Assembly: GCA_003313425.1 (NCBI GenBank) | Contig: NHZP01000040.1 | Location: 411,427 to 475,426 of the forward strand | Direction of reading: 5' to 3' | Source: Pseudopyrenochaeta lycopersici | Taxonomy: Eukaryota > Ascomycota > Dothideomycetes > Pleosporales > Pseudopyrenochaetaceae | DNA length: 64,000 nucleotides | In this document: piece by piece, positions 23,801-34,410 of the stretch | Position numbering within the stretch: the stretch's first letter is position 1 | How the letters are laid out: each line of letters starts with the position of its first letter | The notes under the pieces: generated by a model | What the model saw: only the letters and a program-made list of their open reading frames with translations | The model's database searches: none | What the model was told of the DNA's origin: nothing | Made by a program: the position numbers and the translations under genes

Positions 23801-25763
23801 CGTCCTGTCTCAGAGAAAGTAAAAGCGATCGCGCCTTCTCTGTTCATTAACATTTCAATAAATAGCTGAACTTCCAATTTTGTTAACTCAGATCCAAACT
23901 TTTGTGAGGCTAGCCTTTCTGGTGTCAATCTTGTGCCCCGTAGGAATGCTGCATGTCTGCATTCAAAAAGGTGATCAAAAGGCCCTATATTAGGAGGTCT
24001 CAGACTTTTTCTTAAGAGTTGCAGTTTAACAGCATGTCGCTTCCAATCCTCACGCCTAAACTCCTTAATATCTGATGCCGCAGGAATATCCACAGGTCGC
24101 ACCTTGTCAGCTACCCTCTTATGCAGGGTATTAACCTGACTGCCTGTGTACTTCCTTCTCTTTTCCCATTGCGCCTGACGGTTAAGTTCATACATAACTA
24201 AAAAAGACTCTAATTCTCGCACTGCTAAAGGATCCTCAGAGGCTCTAACTCTATAGCTTATTACTTGCTTTGCCTATTCTTTAAATCGCTGCTTATTATT
24301 AGTCGTAAAAATAGGTGAAAATTCGCTAAATCCAACAGAAGCTTTCACAAACTCAGCCTCCTGAATATACTTAACCTGAGCATAAGATGAATAAGATTCT
24401 GAACTGAAACATCGTCCTAGGTATCTTCTACTCAAATCTAGACACTCCTCCCCAGAAAGGGTGTCTGCTACGTGTTTTCCTTATCTTCAGGAGTCGGTAC
24501 ATAGTTTCTTGGATGCAGCGGAGCAGGATCAGAGGCTATAAAGACGGCGTTCCTGTCTCTATTCTTAGAAATGATCCTGCACGTGATCCTTCCATATACG
24601 TTATACTGAATTAATAACCTTGCTGAAGCGCACTAAGGTCCACCCAAAATCGCTGATCTCGTCAGGTTTCGAACGATCCTGAAGTGACTAACAACAGTCA
24701 CCTCCCCTACTTTAACTGGGACACTCCACGCAGTTCCTATAAAAGGATCAGTGCTTCCATTCGCAGTAACCACTCCATCTTGATGCGAGCTACCTTGCTC
24801 ATAGTCTTCATATGTAAGCTTTAATGCCTTGGCCGCACTATATCTTAAAAGGTTCATCTGTGCGCCAGTGTTAATAAGACACTTCACTGCATGCCTATTG
24901 AATGAGGCCTAGCAGGTTAGAAGGTTATACTGCACGTAGGCTATGCCTATCTTCTTTCGAATTATTGTGGCTTCTTGTTCAGTAGGATTAACTGAAGCTT
25001 CATGCCAAGTGTTATATGTTCCTGGGGCTTTATGCCTAGTTTGTGCATTGAAAGTCCTAAATTGTATTGAGTTAAGCTCCAAATTCGGTCCTTTTTCGAG
25101 ACCAACCGTCTCTACTTGATTTGATTTAACCTTTTCTTCATCAGAAAAATGCCTCCGAACATCCCTAATGACATAGGCGGACGCGGGGTTGTGCGGGGTA
25201 AGGCACTGCAGTGTCAGCCAATCAGGTTCCAACAGGTCTCGCTTAGCTAACCTGGCGATTGCTGATTGGCTGGCCGGCCTAATACTTAATTCCACGGCGT
25301 TCACGCTGGCTAACGACGCGGCAGGCTCATTAATCGCTTTTAATATATTTCTAACTTGTTTTCGAAGCTGATGTTGGCTCATAAGGTCCCTAAAAGTTAC
25401 ACTACGCACCTCCTGACGCAGCATAGTGGTGGTGATACAGTTCGGATGCGGGCCTAGCAAATGACGGAGCTCCGTGTTAGTAAGGCTGTTATTCTGGTTC
25501 TTCTTTTTCTTGTTCTGACTAACAAATTTAGGCTCAGCTTTTAAATCCTGAAAGCTTCTATCGTCGTCTAGAGGCTGTATGAGAGAGAATGGCTTGTCAT
25601 GGGCTTGGCTGGCGAATGGAATCGGCTCCACTCGCTCAAATTCCTCAATATCTATTGGTTCGAATGCAGTGTTACCCCTTATAGCAGGCATACGATGGTC
25701 CTTGACTGTAACTCGCTTTGGTTGCTCAGAATGAGGAGGTTTGGCAGGAGCTTGCTTCTGCAC
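20853..25763 (-). pseudogene. pol: pol: protease, reverse transcriptase, RNase H, integrase (stop-ridden)
   Basis: Domains follow in Ty3/gypsy order. Linker and protease precursor lie at 25763-24909. The retropepsin-like part (24887-24633) reads LINTGAQMNLL, where the active-site Asp of DTGA is Asn. RT (24222 to about 23270) has LWFLVKKKDKSYRMI, the motif A block LMDLFSGYDQI, and FIDDI at about 23296-23281. RNase H has FMAVDASKEGAGASL (about 22800). The integrase zinc-binding region reads GHRGVNGVYSML...ASCEQCQ (22105-21970) and is followed by TMDVVYMPHY and TLTVDGGPDF (about 21755). Many TAG/TAA codons interrupt it, mostly at Trp or Gln positions. It cannot encode a working polyprotein as it stands. 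Confidence 0.85.
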
Positions 25764-25817
25764 TTTGCTCTGCCTGACTTTCTCAAGAACTGGATCTTTC
25801 CCGACATTCTGACGCGT

Positions 25818-26192
25818 TTAAGAGCGTGTTGCTGCATGAGTTGAGCCAGCATTCACTGCTCCTTCCTCAAAAGCATCAAGAATAATGTCCTGAGATGTGA
25901 CCTCATCGAGGGCAAAACACGCTTCAGTCGAGCCTCTTGGCAATATCCTGACGTTCTGAAAGTTCAGTAGGTCCTTAGCCGGGCTTATGGCTGTCCTGCC
26001 ATATCTATCTTCTGCAATCGTATTCGTATTAGGACTAACCACCTTCTGTTGCTGCACAGCTGGTAGTCTAAGCTTTCGATATTGAGCAGGCCTTAAGTCT
26101 ACTCCATCAAACTTCTCCGGACATACTGCCGACGCTGGCTGATCCAGGACATCGTTAGTAACTCCGTAATACTCCTGAATTTTCTGTTTCAA
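25818..26192 (-). pseudogene. gag-pol linker piece
   Basis: Open piece of 124 codons between the nucleocapsid and protease regions of the element, in the same sense. It reads PASAVCPEKFDGVDLRPAQY and is followed by polar, low-complexity sequence. No motif is recognised. It is separated from its neighbours by stops consistent with RIP. Confidence 0.5.
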
Positions 26193-26291
26193 CTAATGGA
26201 GCTGCAGCGTTCGGGGTGCAGTTCCTTGGATTTGCCCTAACCTCTTGTGCGAAGGACCAAAATAGTAAGTCTTATATCTAACTTCCCTGTT

Positions 26292-27530
26292 CTACTCAAA
26301 GCTAATCCAGCCAAGATGCAAAAGCAGCTGATATAGCTCACATTCTCTCGCAATGTGACCAGGGAGGTTGCACATATTACAAGTGTTTCGATATTCACGG
26401 CCTTGGATAGTGATCGCGCCTTGCTGAGGATTCAAGTTGCGAGGAGCCGTCGTCATGTACGAGCTATTATTCCTTTCCGATAGTGGCTGCTTGGCATTAT
26501 CTCTTGTGACGACTTGGCTGATGAAGTACGCGTACGTAGCTGGGTTCCTCAGAATCTGACTAAGCTTGGGATGAACCATCATCTCGTTAACCTCAGCTAG
26601 GCTAATCTTCCAGTCGCTGAGGGCTGAAATAAGGTCTTGAACCTCTGGATCTACACTGGGTAGAAGAGCAGGCCTAGCTTCCTCTTAAACCTTGCTTTTC
26701 TTATAGTCATCAACTGCATCTTTCAGCTGCTCAGCTGTTGATGTTTTCTTTTCTTAATCCAGGATCTGGTGGGCAAGCTTAGCCTCTCTTTCTGCATGGC
26801 CAGGGGATATCTGTTTCATCCCCTCTCTCTGGCGGTACACGCGCTTAAGATACGTGTAAATCTTCTTAATATTAAAACTCTCTAGCTTGTCTGGAATCGG
26901 CCCTTTATGCATGTGGATGAAGATCATGTCCTGGTCTTCTCTTGGAAGGCCTCTGGCGAAAAAGAAGCCAGCCTCTGTCCTATGTAGCTGGCCTGTCTTA
27001 ATGCAAGCGTCACTGTACGCTGCGAAGTTGGTTGAATACTCAGATAGTCCTGGGAATTTTCTTGACGTTTCAGAAACATAGGTCTCCAGGAACGCTCGGG
27101 TTCCCATGCGTTGAGCTACATCTTGATCGTGCCAATGCTCTTTCATTGCTTCTTGAAGCTTCTTCCAGTCTAGTACCCTGTATGGCCTCATTTTCTTAAT
27201 GAAGCTTCTGCACATAGTGTTACAGAAGTCTGGAAGGATTCTTATCTTTTGATAGTCGTCATAGCCGCCATTGTCTGCCTGGCGATTGAAGTCATCTAGG
27301 AACTCAGTGACGTCTTTTCCTGTAAATAGAAAGTCTTTCCTTGCCGGCCTCATAGGCACAAGTACTTTGCTGGTATCCATAGTATGTTTCTCAATGACCT
27401 TAATAGCCGGCGTAAGATCTGATCTGAATGACAGCGAATCTGGTGTTGATTCAGCCATGAGGATGGCTGAAGGCTGAATCCTGAATAGGCTGCTGCAGCC
27501 CTTCGGTATAACTAAATAAGGAGACTGCAA
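26292..27530 (-). pseudogene. gag: gag: capsid and CCHC nucleocapsid
   Basis: The capsid part runs from about 27458 (first ATG, MAESTPDSLSF) to 26754, where a TAA ends it. It has the gag core pattern (EFLDDFNRQADNGG, ILPDFCN, WHDQDVAQRMGTRAFLETYV). After a stop-ridden gap the nucleocapsid piece (26582-26292) has a zinc knuckle CNMCNLPGHIARECELY (C-x2-C-x4-H-x4-C). This order and spacing are those of a Ty3/gypsy gag. The best open region is the 5' half of gag; the knuckle is cut off from it by at least two stops. Confidence 0.8.
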
Positions 27531-27790
27531 CTACTAGGCAGTTCCTTACTAACGCTGATAATTAACTAAAATCTGATACTGTACTACTTCTAAATTATTT
27601 CTTAATCGTTCATAGCTGTTCTCGTTTCTGTTTTCTGTTATCTTATTCTTGTTCTTATTACTATTCTGTTACTAAGTTAGCTTCCGCTCATTATATAGGA
27701 AGTCTTAATTTGTCATAGCAAGATAACAAGGATACAGCCTTAACAGAGCTGGTCCCTGTCAACTCTTGGCTCTAAAAATGTAGAGGGGGT

Positions 27791-27950
27791 GGCCGCAACA
27801 GCGCCATCCCTCTCTAAGGTTCTGAAGGCTGGCCGCAACAGCGCCATCCCTCTCTAAGGTTCCGAAGGCTGGCCGCAACAGCGCCATCCCTCTTAAAGGT
27901 TCTGAAGGCTGGCCGCAACAGCGCCATCCCTCTTAAAGGTTTGTCAGGGT
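27791..27950 (-). repeat. four tandem 40-bp repeats in the retroelement leader
   Basis: The unit starts GGCCGCAACAGCGCCATCCC and repeats at 27791, 27831, 27871 and 27911 with only a few differences. It lies between the primer-binding site and gag, that is in the 5' untranslated leader, where packaging or translation signals of the element would sit. Confidence 0.85.
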
Positions 27951-28108
27951 TAAACAGACACCCAGCTCTTTCTAGGTAATCCTATGATCTCTGTATCGCA
28001 ATGTAGCGCTCTCATATTTGTGTTTTCGACGTTGACAGTTCAATGCCATGTAGGCTTTTTCTGCTCTTATTAGCCATAGCCTAACCAGAACAGACCGTTG
28101 TGCCCCTT

Positions 28109-28119
28109 GGGCTTCGCCA
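28109..28119 (-). other. primer-binding site
   Basis: On the sense strand, TGGCGAAGCCC begins five bases after the 5' LTR end. The leading TGG would pair with the CCA tail of a tRNA. Which tRNA is not determined here. Confidence 0.55.
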
Positions 28120-28124
28120 TTATT

Positions 28125-28502
28125 TGTGGAGTTAACAAGGTGGTTCGGCACAATCCCGCAGTTCTGGTGTTGTGAATGAGAGGTAACGTTGGAATCAAAC
28201 GTGCGTGAGTAACAGGAGCAGCCCTGCCTGTGCAGTCTGCCAGAAACGAAGGTAAGTATGGAGCCTGATTAAAAGTAATAAACAAAATGGTCTGAAATCT
28301 CATTGAATTGACGTAGCTAATGCACTAGCTACTTCGCAAAATCTCAGTTTTGAAGTGAATTCTCGTGGTGTGTGGTGCATGGTGCATCACGTTTGGTGCA
28401 TGACGTTGAGATCTCTCGCATCTCCAAGTCTTATCATCAAATCTCGCTGACAAAGGAAACCCATCATCACCTGATTGCCCAGGTACCCTGTGCAACGGCA
28501 CA
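28125..28502 (-). repeat. 5' LTR of the young gypsy element
   Basis: 378 bp, the partner of 15768-16145. It contains two near copies of a 21-bp unit around TTGGTGCATGACG and GGTGCATCACG; the LTR of copy A has only one. Confidence 0.9.
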
Positions 28503-30044
28503 ATATTATCTAAGGAAGCGTCTCTTTTAATAATAAAGATAAAGATAACTATACGTAGATACTACGTAGCTTTTATAATATTATCTATAAGTACTAGAAC
28601 TAGTAAGAAAACTTAAGACTTAAGAACTCTACTAGTTATATTAAGGGATAGGATAATAAGAGGGACTAGCTAGAGAGTTATAGTGCGAAATTCCCTAACG
28701 TTAAATAGCTTAGTTAGCCTTATAAGGCTACTTATATCTGTATCTCTAATCCTAGGCTACCTTATAGATCTACTAAGCCTGTAACTAAGTAAAAATAAAC
28801 TATCTTACTTTAGTTTATTAAGGTAGAAGAGGATATAACTATAATAGAGATTCCTAAGATAAGCTCTTATTAAGAGCTTACTACTACCTTTTAAAGCTTA
28901 ACTACTGCGCTAAAGTTACCTTTTAGATACTTAAATTACTATAGTAGCGTTAAGTAGGCCTTTTCTAGAGATATTATACTAGTATACTTATTAAATATTA
29001 CTAAGGCTATAAACTATTAGCTAAGATAGGACTCTCTACTAGTCTTAGAGGAACTAACTAACTTATTTATAGATTAGCTTAATTCTAGTTTAATCTATTA
29101 ATCTATTAAAGATACTAAGAAAGCTATAGTAAAGATAATTAAAGAGTATTAGGTTATCTACTAGTATTATAAGAAGCTTACTTTTAAGGAAGATAAAGAC
29201 CTTAGTGTACTTAATAGGTTATTCTTCTTAAATAAAGGTATAAATCTAGCTTAGGAAGCTAAGTAGTAGAAGTATAATAGGTAGGTTAAATAACGTACTG
29301 CCCTAGATAAGGTTCTTAAGAAGCTTTCTAATAATCCTAATAGTAAAGCTACTAGGATACTAGATAGGAAAGAGAAACTAAGGCGCTTATTAATCTAAAG
29401 CGTAACTAAGTCTTTATAGACTTTAACTTATACTAGTTTATAAAGGTTATTATTATAGTAGTAGGCGCTGCGTTAATATTCGCCTAGTTAGTTACCTATA
29501 GGACCTCCTCTCGCGTCTTCTTACTCTAGGTGAGCGTAACCTAACATAGGCGCGTTAAATCTATATATACTACCGTAGACTCCTTATTATAGTAAGAGGA
29601 TTAAGAAGATTAAGAAGAAGAAGTAAGGATAATTTAGCTATACTATTAAGAGCCTAACTAATTAGTAGTTACTAAGTATAACTTAATAGACTCTAATTAG
29701 CTAAGTATCTCTAGGTTATTTAAGAGATACTAGGATAATAGTATACTTACTTACGTCTTTAATAGTAAGGTTAAGGCGCGTTTTCTTTTATTTTTCCTAC
29801 TATCTTTAAGAGATTTAATAATAAAGTGTAAGAGTTTATAAAGGAACCTGCATAATTATAAGGACTGCTCCTCCTGCAGAAATACAGCTTATGCTGCCTT
29901 CTCTTTATTTGTAGGGTAATAATTTCTTTCTTTTTTCTTTTCCTAGTTCTCTTCTCCTCCTGCTAGTAGCTCTACTTATAAAGAGAAGGAATAATAAGTA
30001 GGAGTTGTAAGCTTAATAGGACTAAGCTTAAAGTAGGGGTAGTT
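28503..30044 (+). mobile_element. old gypsy copy A, right part (RIP-decayed)
   Basis: This continues copy A from 15767: ATATTATCTAAGGAAGCGTC here matches the inverse of 17628-17645 of the young element, and colinearity runs to the basic tail and polypurine tract. It is full of stops with TA-rich drift. Confidence 0.85.
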
Positions 30045-30401
30045 TGTGCTGTTACATAGGGTACCTAGGTAATTAGGTAATAATAGGTTTCCTTTGTTAG
30101 CGAAATTTAGTAATAAGACTTAGAGATGCGAGAGATCTTAACATCATGCACCACACACCACGATAATTTACTTCAAAACTGAGATTTTGCGAAGTAGCTA
30201 GTGCATTAGCTACGTCAATTCAATAAGATTTCAGACTATTTAGCTTATTACTTTTAATCAGGCTCTATGCTTCCCTTCGTTTCTGGCAGACTGCACAGGC
30301 AGGGCTGCTCCTGTTATTCACGCACATTTGATTCCAGCGTCACCTCTCATTCACAACACTAGAACTGCGGGATTGTGCCGAACCACCTTGTTAACTCCAC
30401 A
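30045..30401 (+). repeat. 3' LTR of copy A (357 bp)
   Basis: It begins TGTGCTGTTACATAGGG and ends TTAACTCCACA. It is the inverted counterpart of the young LTRs, 21 bp shorter because one internal repeat unit is missing, with scattered RIP-type changes. No second LTR of copy A is in the window. Confidence 0.85.
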
Positions 30402-31150
30402 ATAGGTAATTAGTTTAAATAAGAAAAAGAAAAAAGAAAGTAAAGTAATTTAATATAAGATATTAGAAGAAGGTAAAGAATTTAAAAAGAATAGAATAGT
30501 AAGAATAGTTTTAAAGTTTAAAAGAATAATTAAAGTAAGTAGTAAGTAGTTAAAGAGTAAGTAGTAAATAGTTTTATTAAAAAAAAAAGAAAGTAAAGTT
30601 ATAAAATATAGTATTAAGAGAGTAAGGTAGTAGAGATTTACTAACTACTTTTATAAGGATAAGAGTTAGGAGAGTAAAGTAATATAATAGAGTATAGAGA
30701 GAGAAAGATAGTAGAGATTTACTAACTACTTTTATAGAGGTAAGAGTTAGGAGAGTAAAGTAATATAATATAGTATAGAGAGAGAAAGAAAGTAGGGATT
30801 CGCTAACTACTTTTATAGAGGTAAGAGTTAAGAGAGTAAAGTAATATAATATAGTATAGAGAGAGAAAGATAGTAGGGATTTGCTAACTACTTTTATAGG
30901 AGTAAGAAAGAGGAGAGCAAAGCAATACAATAGAGTATTAAGTAAGAAAGATAGTAGAGATTTGCTAACTAGTTTTATAGGGTTATAAAAGAGGAGAGTA
31001 AAGTACTATAATAGAGTATAGTAGAGGAAAGATAGTAAGGATTCGCTAACTACTTTAAATAGGTTATAAAAGAGGAGAGTAAAGTAATATAATATTATAT
31101 AGGGAGAGAATAATAGTAGGGTTTCGCTAACCGCTTTAAATAGGAAAAAG
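30402..31150 (+). repeat. subtelomeric repeat block (TLH 3'-flank type)
   Basis: The first part (AGTTTAAATAAGAAAAAG and AAAGTAATTTAATATAAGAT) matches the DNA directly downstream of the two TLH copies at 46.6 and 52.6 kb. From about 30590 there are about six units of 80-90 bp, each with a variant of GATAGTAGGGATTTGCTAAC, which also occur at 54.2-54.6 kb. The + strand is purine-rich. I infer that this is the leftover 3' flank of another TLH unit into which copy A inserted. Confidence 0.7.
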
Positions 31151-31329
31151 AAAGAGGAGAGCGAAGCGATATAGTTATGCGTAAAAAGTGTTAGGTGTAG
31201 GGGTCCGTGCGAGGGGGACTTAGAGAAAATTAAAAGTCTGCGCGTAACACGTAGCAGACTATAAACACGCTATATAGGCAGCAAACTTACTAAATAAGAG
31301 AGATAGGGCGTAGTATAGGTAAATAGAAG

Positions 31330-31929
31330 GGTTACTGCGTACTATAGGCAGGTAGGGGAGGTTACGCGCAGTGTAGGTAGGCAGGAGAGGCAGCGCGCAG
31401 GCGCGCGCAGTGCAGGTAGAAGCAGTTGCGGGCAGTGTAGGCAGGCTAGAGAGGTCGCAGGGTCATGCAGATGGATAGAAGAGGGTGCAGGCAGTGTAGG
31501 TAGGCTAGAGAGACAGTAGGTAGGTAAGTAGTAAAGGCAGAGCATAGGGCAGGTGTTAGAAATAATTTAAATTAGGACTAGCGCTAAGAGGTAAGAGTAA
31601 GGGTAAGGGTAAGAGTAAGAGTAAGGAAGGGTTACTGCGTACTATAGGCAGGTAGGAGAGGTTACGCGCAGTGTAGGTAGGTAGGAGAGGCAGCGCGTAG
31701 GCGCGCGCAGGGCAGGCAGAAGTAGTTACAGATAGTATAGGCAGGCTAGAGAGGTTACAGGGCAGTGTAGATAGATAGAAGAGGGTGCGAGCAGTGTAGG
31801 CAGGCTAGAGAGACAGTAGGTAGGCAAGTAGTAAAGGCAGAGTATAGGGCAGGTGTTAGAAATAATTTAAATTTAGACTAGTAAGTGTAAGAAATAATTT
31901 AAATTAGGGCTAGCGCTAAAAGGTAAGAG
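31330..31929 (+). repeat. 300-bp tandem duplication
   Basis: GGTTACTGCGTACTATAGGC occurs at 31330 and exactly 300 bp later at 31630. The two units agree over most of their length, with G/A and C/T differences. They contain smaller GCAGTGTAGGTAGG repeats. A partial third copy of the tail follows to about 31945. Confidence 0.8.
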
Positions 31930-31945
31930 TAAGAGTAAGGGTAAC

Positions 31946-32214
31946 AGATTAATATAAAAGCTATTAACGTAGTTCTATACAGATACTAATTCTTAGGGCT
32001 TAAGGCTACTTAAAATAGTATTTTAAGGACCTTCTAGAGCTAAGTTAAATATAGTCTATAAAGTTTAGGAGAGGTCTTACGTAGTATAAGTAAGTAAGAG
32101 AGGAAGTATATAGCGCAGACCTTAGGTATTAGAAATAATCCTATTATAGACTAGCGCTAAAGGGTAAAAGTAAGAGTAAGGATAAGAGTTAAGGGTTTAT
32201 ATTATACTAATATA
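31946..32214. other. AT-rich decayed DNA
   Basis: Nothing beyond RIP-like TA-rich sequence and short AAGAGTAAGGGTAAG runs is visible. Confidence 0.5.
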
Positions 32215-32942
32215 CTTAGTAATATAGCTACTAAGGGTATCTTAGTTAAGAGTAGATAAGCTTAGCTAGAGAAAGTTAAGTATATAGGGAGATAGACAGG
32301 ACCTTTTTATAAGGTATTAAATTTACTAAGTATATCCTATATTATATTATTAAATCTTACTTTACTAGAGTTTTAACTAGTTATTTTATAGTTACTTATT
32401 TATCTTTATCTACCTTTATATACCTTTTATATCCTATAATCTTAACTTATATAAGATAGTTAGTTACTCCTAGTACGTATAAGGCTATAATTAAAAAGAA
32501 GAAGTTTACTAAGGCTACTATTTATATATAATATAAAGTTATATCTACTAGTATTTTAGGTTCTTAAGACTACTTAAAATAGTATATTATAAACTCTTAG
32601 TATATAAATTATATAAGATCTAGTATTATGTAGGAATAGAGGCTATAGCTAACTTCTCTTTTTTAATTATAGCCTTAAGTATAGTAGAAGTAACTAAGCC
32701 TCTTATATTAGTTAAGATAGTAAGATACAAAGGAGGGTAATAAGGTATGTAAAGGTAGATAGGTAATAATAAATTAAATAGTTAAAACTCTAGTAAAGTA
32801 AGACTTAATAGTACTGTGTAGGATATACTTAGTAGTTTTAATACCTTATAAGGAGGTCCTATCTATCTACCTTTATACTTAGATTTTCTAGCTAAGCTTA
32901 TCTAATTCTAGCTAAGATACCTTTAGTAACTAGGTTACTAAG
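32215..32942. repeat. second foldback: ~290-bp arms, ~145-bp loop
   Basis: The left arm, about 32215-32506, and right arm, about 32651-32942, are inverted relative to each other. TAGATAAGCTTAGCTAGA on the left matches the inverse of TCTAGCTAAGCTTATCTA on the right, and TTACTTTACTAGAGTTTTAA is shared. Identity is lower than in the 11.8-kb foldback and both arms are RIP-like. No pogo-type end is visible. Confidence 0.65.
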
Positions 32943-33035
32943 TATATTAGTATAGTATATAAAGTTACGTATATAGTATACTTAAGTAGTTTTATACTAT
33001 AAGGTATAGCGCGTTATTTATAAAAGTTATTAGGA

Positions 33036-34048
33036 TAGTCGCCAGACTGCTGGGTCAGGCCGGCACCGCGGGGGCCGCGGCCGATCCGCAGCTGCAACAT
33101 GTGCTGAAGAGGATCCGAGAGGGCATATGCGACCAGAACGACGTTAACCTCCTCAATAACACTTGCTATCGAGAGGGCGAGCGAGTCCCGTGGGAGTCCG
33201 GGATCACGGTGGTGACTCCTTTGAATCTGAACAGATGGCACCTTAACATAGAGGCGGTGCTGTCCTTTCAGAGACAACATGAGGTGCTGCTCCGGATCTT
33301 CATTTCTGAACACAAATGGAAGGGCGTCCAACCGACGGAAGAGGAAGCGCTAATAGTGTTGAGCTACGGTGATGACAGCAGCATACCTGTACCAGCCGTT
33401 TTCATGTTCGCAGCCGGCATGCCTGTGGTCGTGAACAAAAACACCCATTTAGGGCTGAAGGTCTCGAACGGTGCTGCCTACGCAGCAGTGGACGTGATTC
33501 TCGACAGGGCATACCCAGGCTACCCCATTTCCGAAAATACAATCATCCACTTCGGCCCGCCGGCAGCGATAGTTCTCGTGTCAGAATCGACGAAGGATCT
33601 CCACTTTGTCGGCATGCCGCCCGGTACCATCCTCATAACACCGCTCAGTGTAAAGCTGGAATGCCAGCGCAAAAGGCCATGGCAGAGAACCGACGTCATT
33701 TGTAGGGGGCTGCCATGCGCTGCCGCCTTCGCCTGCACAGACTATAAAGTGCAGGGCCGGACGCTTGATATCGTTGCGGTGGAGTTGCGGGGGACGAGGA
33801 CGATGAACGTAGAAGGGCGGGCGGTGCCTAGCCGCTGCGATCCTTAGAGTCTCTACGTGCAAGTATCACGGTGCAGGTCTCTAGATGGTATAATGCTGCT
33901 CTCAAAGGCGCGAGAAATGGATATCATAGGCAATACTGTTCCAGAGAATATGATAGAGGCGGAAACGAGGCTGGAAGAGCTCAGTGAAGCGACAATCAGG
34001 GAGGCGGAAACATGGAACTGGCATAGTCACAACCCGATAGACGCGTAG
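33036..34048 (+). pseudogene. PIF1-like DNA helicase, C-terminal fragment
   Basis: GC-richer coding DNA starts abruptly at about 33036 in AT-rich repeats, already inside the protein (VARLLGQAG...), so the 5' part is missing. The frame reads through LKVSNGAAY and PAAIVLV to AAFACTDYKVQGRTLDIVAVELRGTRT, the conserved C-terminal block of PIF1-like helicases (the usual KxQG). A TAG at 33845-33847 sits where this family has a Tyr (DPYSLYVQ-type). Past it the frame continues as SLYVQVSRCRSLDGIMLLSK to a stop at 34046-34048. Without the Walker motifs it cannot be a helicase. It may derive from a Helitron-type or subtelomeric PIF1 family. Confidence 0.75.
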
Positions 34049-34269
34049 GTATCAATGAAAGCGCATATACACAAGAACCGAGGTCATGAAACGCCATCAG
34101 AAAAATGCCGACGGGGCGGAGTAGCTATTCAAAGATGGAGAGGTGACCATGCCCAGAAAAAGCCGGGCTGATCTCTCACTCGTCAGTTCGCGCACGGCAT
34201 TCTCCGCGTGTGAGCCTAAGAGGAGAGGGTTGTTGAGCACGGGCCGATCACAGGGTGATCAGGTGCTGA
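34049..34269. other. spacer between PIF1 fragment and cassette
   Basis: About 220 bp without a gene. GATCACAGGGTGATCAGG near 34246-34263 may be the outer part of the left arm of the cassette, because related GATCAGTCACGAGGTGATCA occurs inverted beyond the right arm. Confidence 0.4.
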
Positions 34270-34392
34270 GTTGGAGCTCTTAAATTTCAGGTTTTTTTTG
34301 GTTTTTTTGGTTTTTTGTTTCAGAGTTCTGTGGGGTGTTTTCTCTCTTGCGCGCGGCCTGAGAGCCTCTCGTCTCTTCGTTCCTCAAGGCAT
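34270..34392 (+). repeat. left inverted arm of the chimeric-gene cassette
   Basis: A perfect 32-bp core at 34361-34392 (starts AGAGCCTCTCGTCTCTTCGT) is found inverted at 38105-38136. Outside the core, T/G-rich tracts and AGTTGG...TTTCAG patches also match in inverted order, giving arms of about 120-135 bp. The stop codon of the enclosed gene lies 18 bp inside this arm. Confidence 0.8.
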
Positions 34393-34410
34393 ATCGTAAA
34401 GCCAGGACCA

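Larger units (their letters stand above)
15768..28502 (-). mobile_element. young Ty3/gypsy LTR retrotransposon, 12,735 bp
   Basis: Two 378-bp direct LTRs bound the element, and the gene order on the - strand is gag, protease, reverse transcriptase, RNase H, integrase and then an extra frame. The insertion split copy A, whose uninterrupted sequence can be read from the other copy, and left a 4-5 bp target duplication (ATAT or ATATT; the flanking T makes the last base ambiguous). A primer-binding site lies next to the right (5') LTR and a polypurine tract next to the left (3') LTR. The LTRs differ at only three positions that I could find, all C/T, so insertion was recent. Stops at Trp and Gln codons run through pol and the extra frame, consistent with RIP. 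Large for a fungal gypsy element. Confidence 0.88.

Noticed and set aside
33101..33847. Complete 248-residue protein
   Set aside because: The start is GTG inside the conserved helicase frame, which is open further upstream and continues past the TAG; a fragment.
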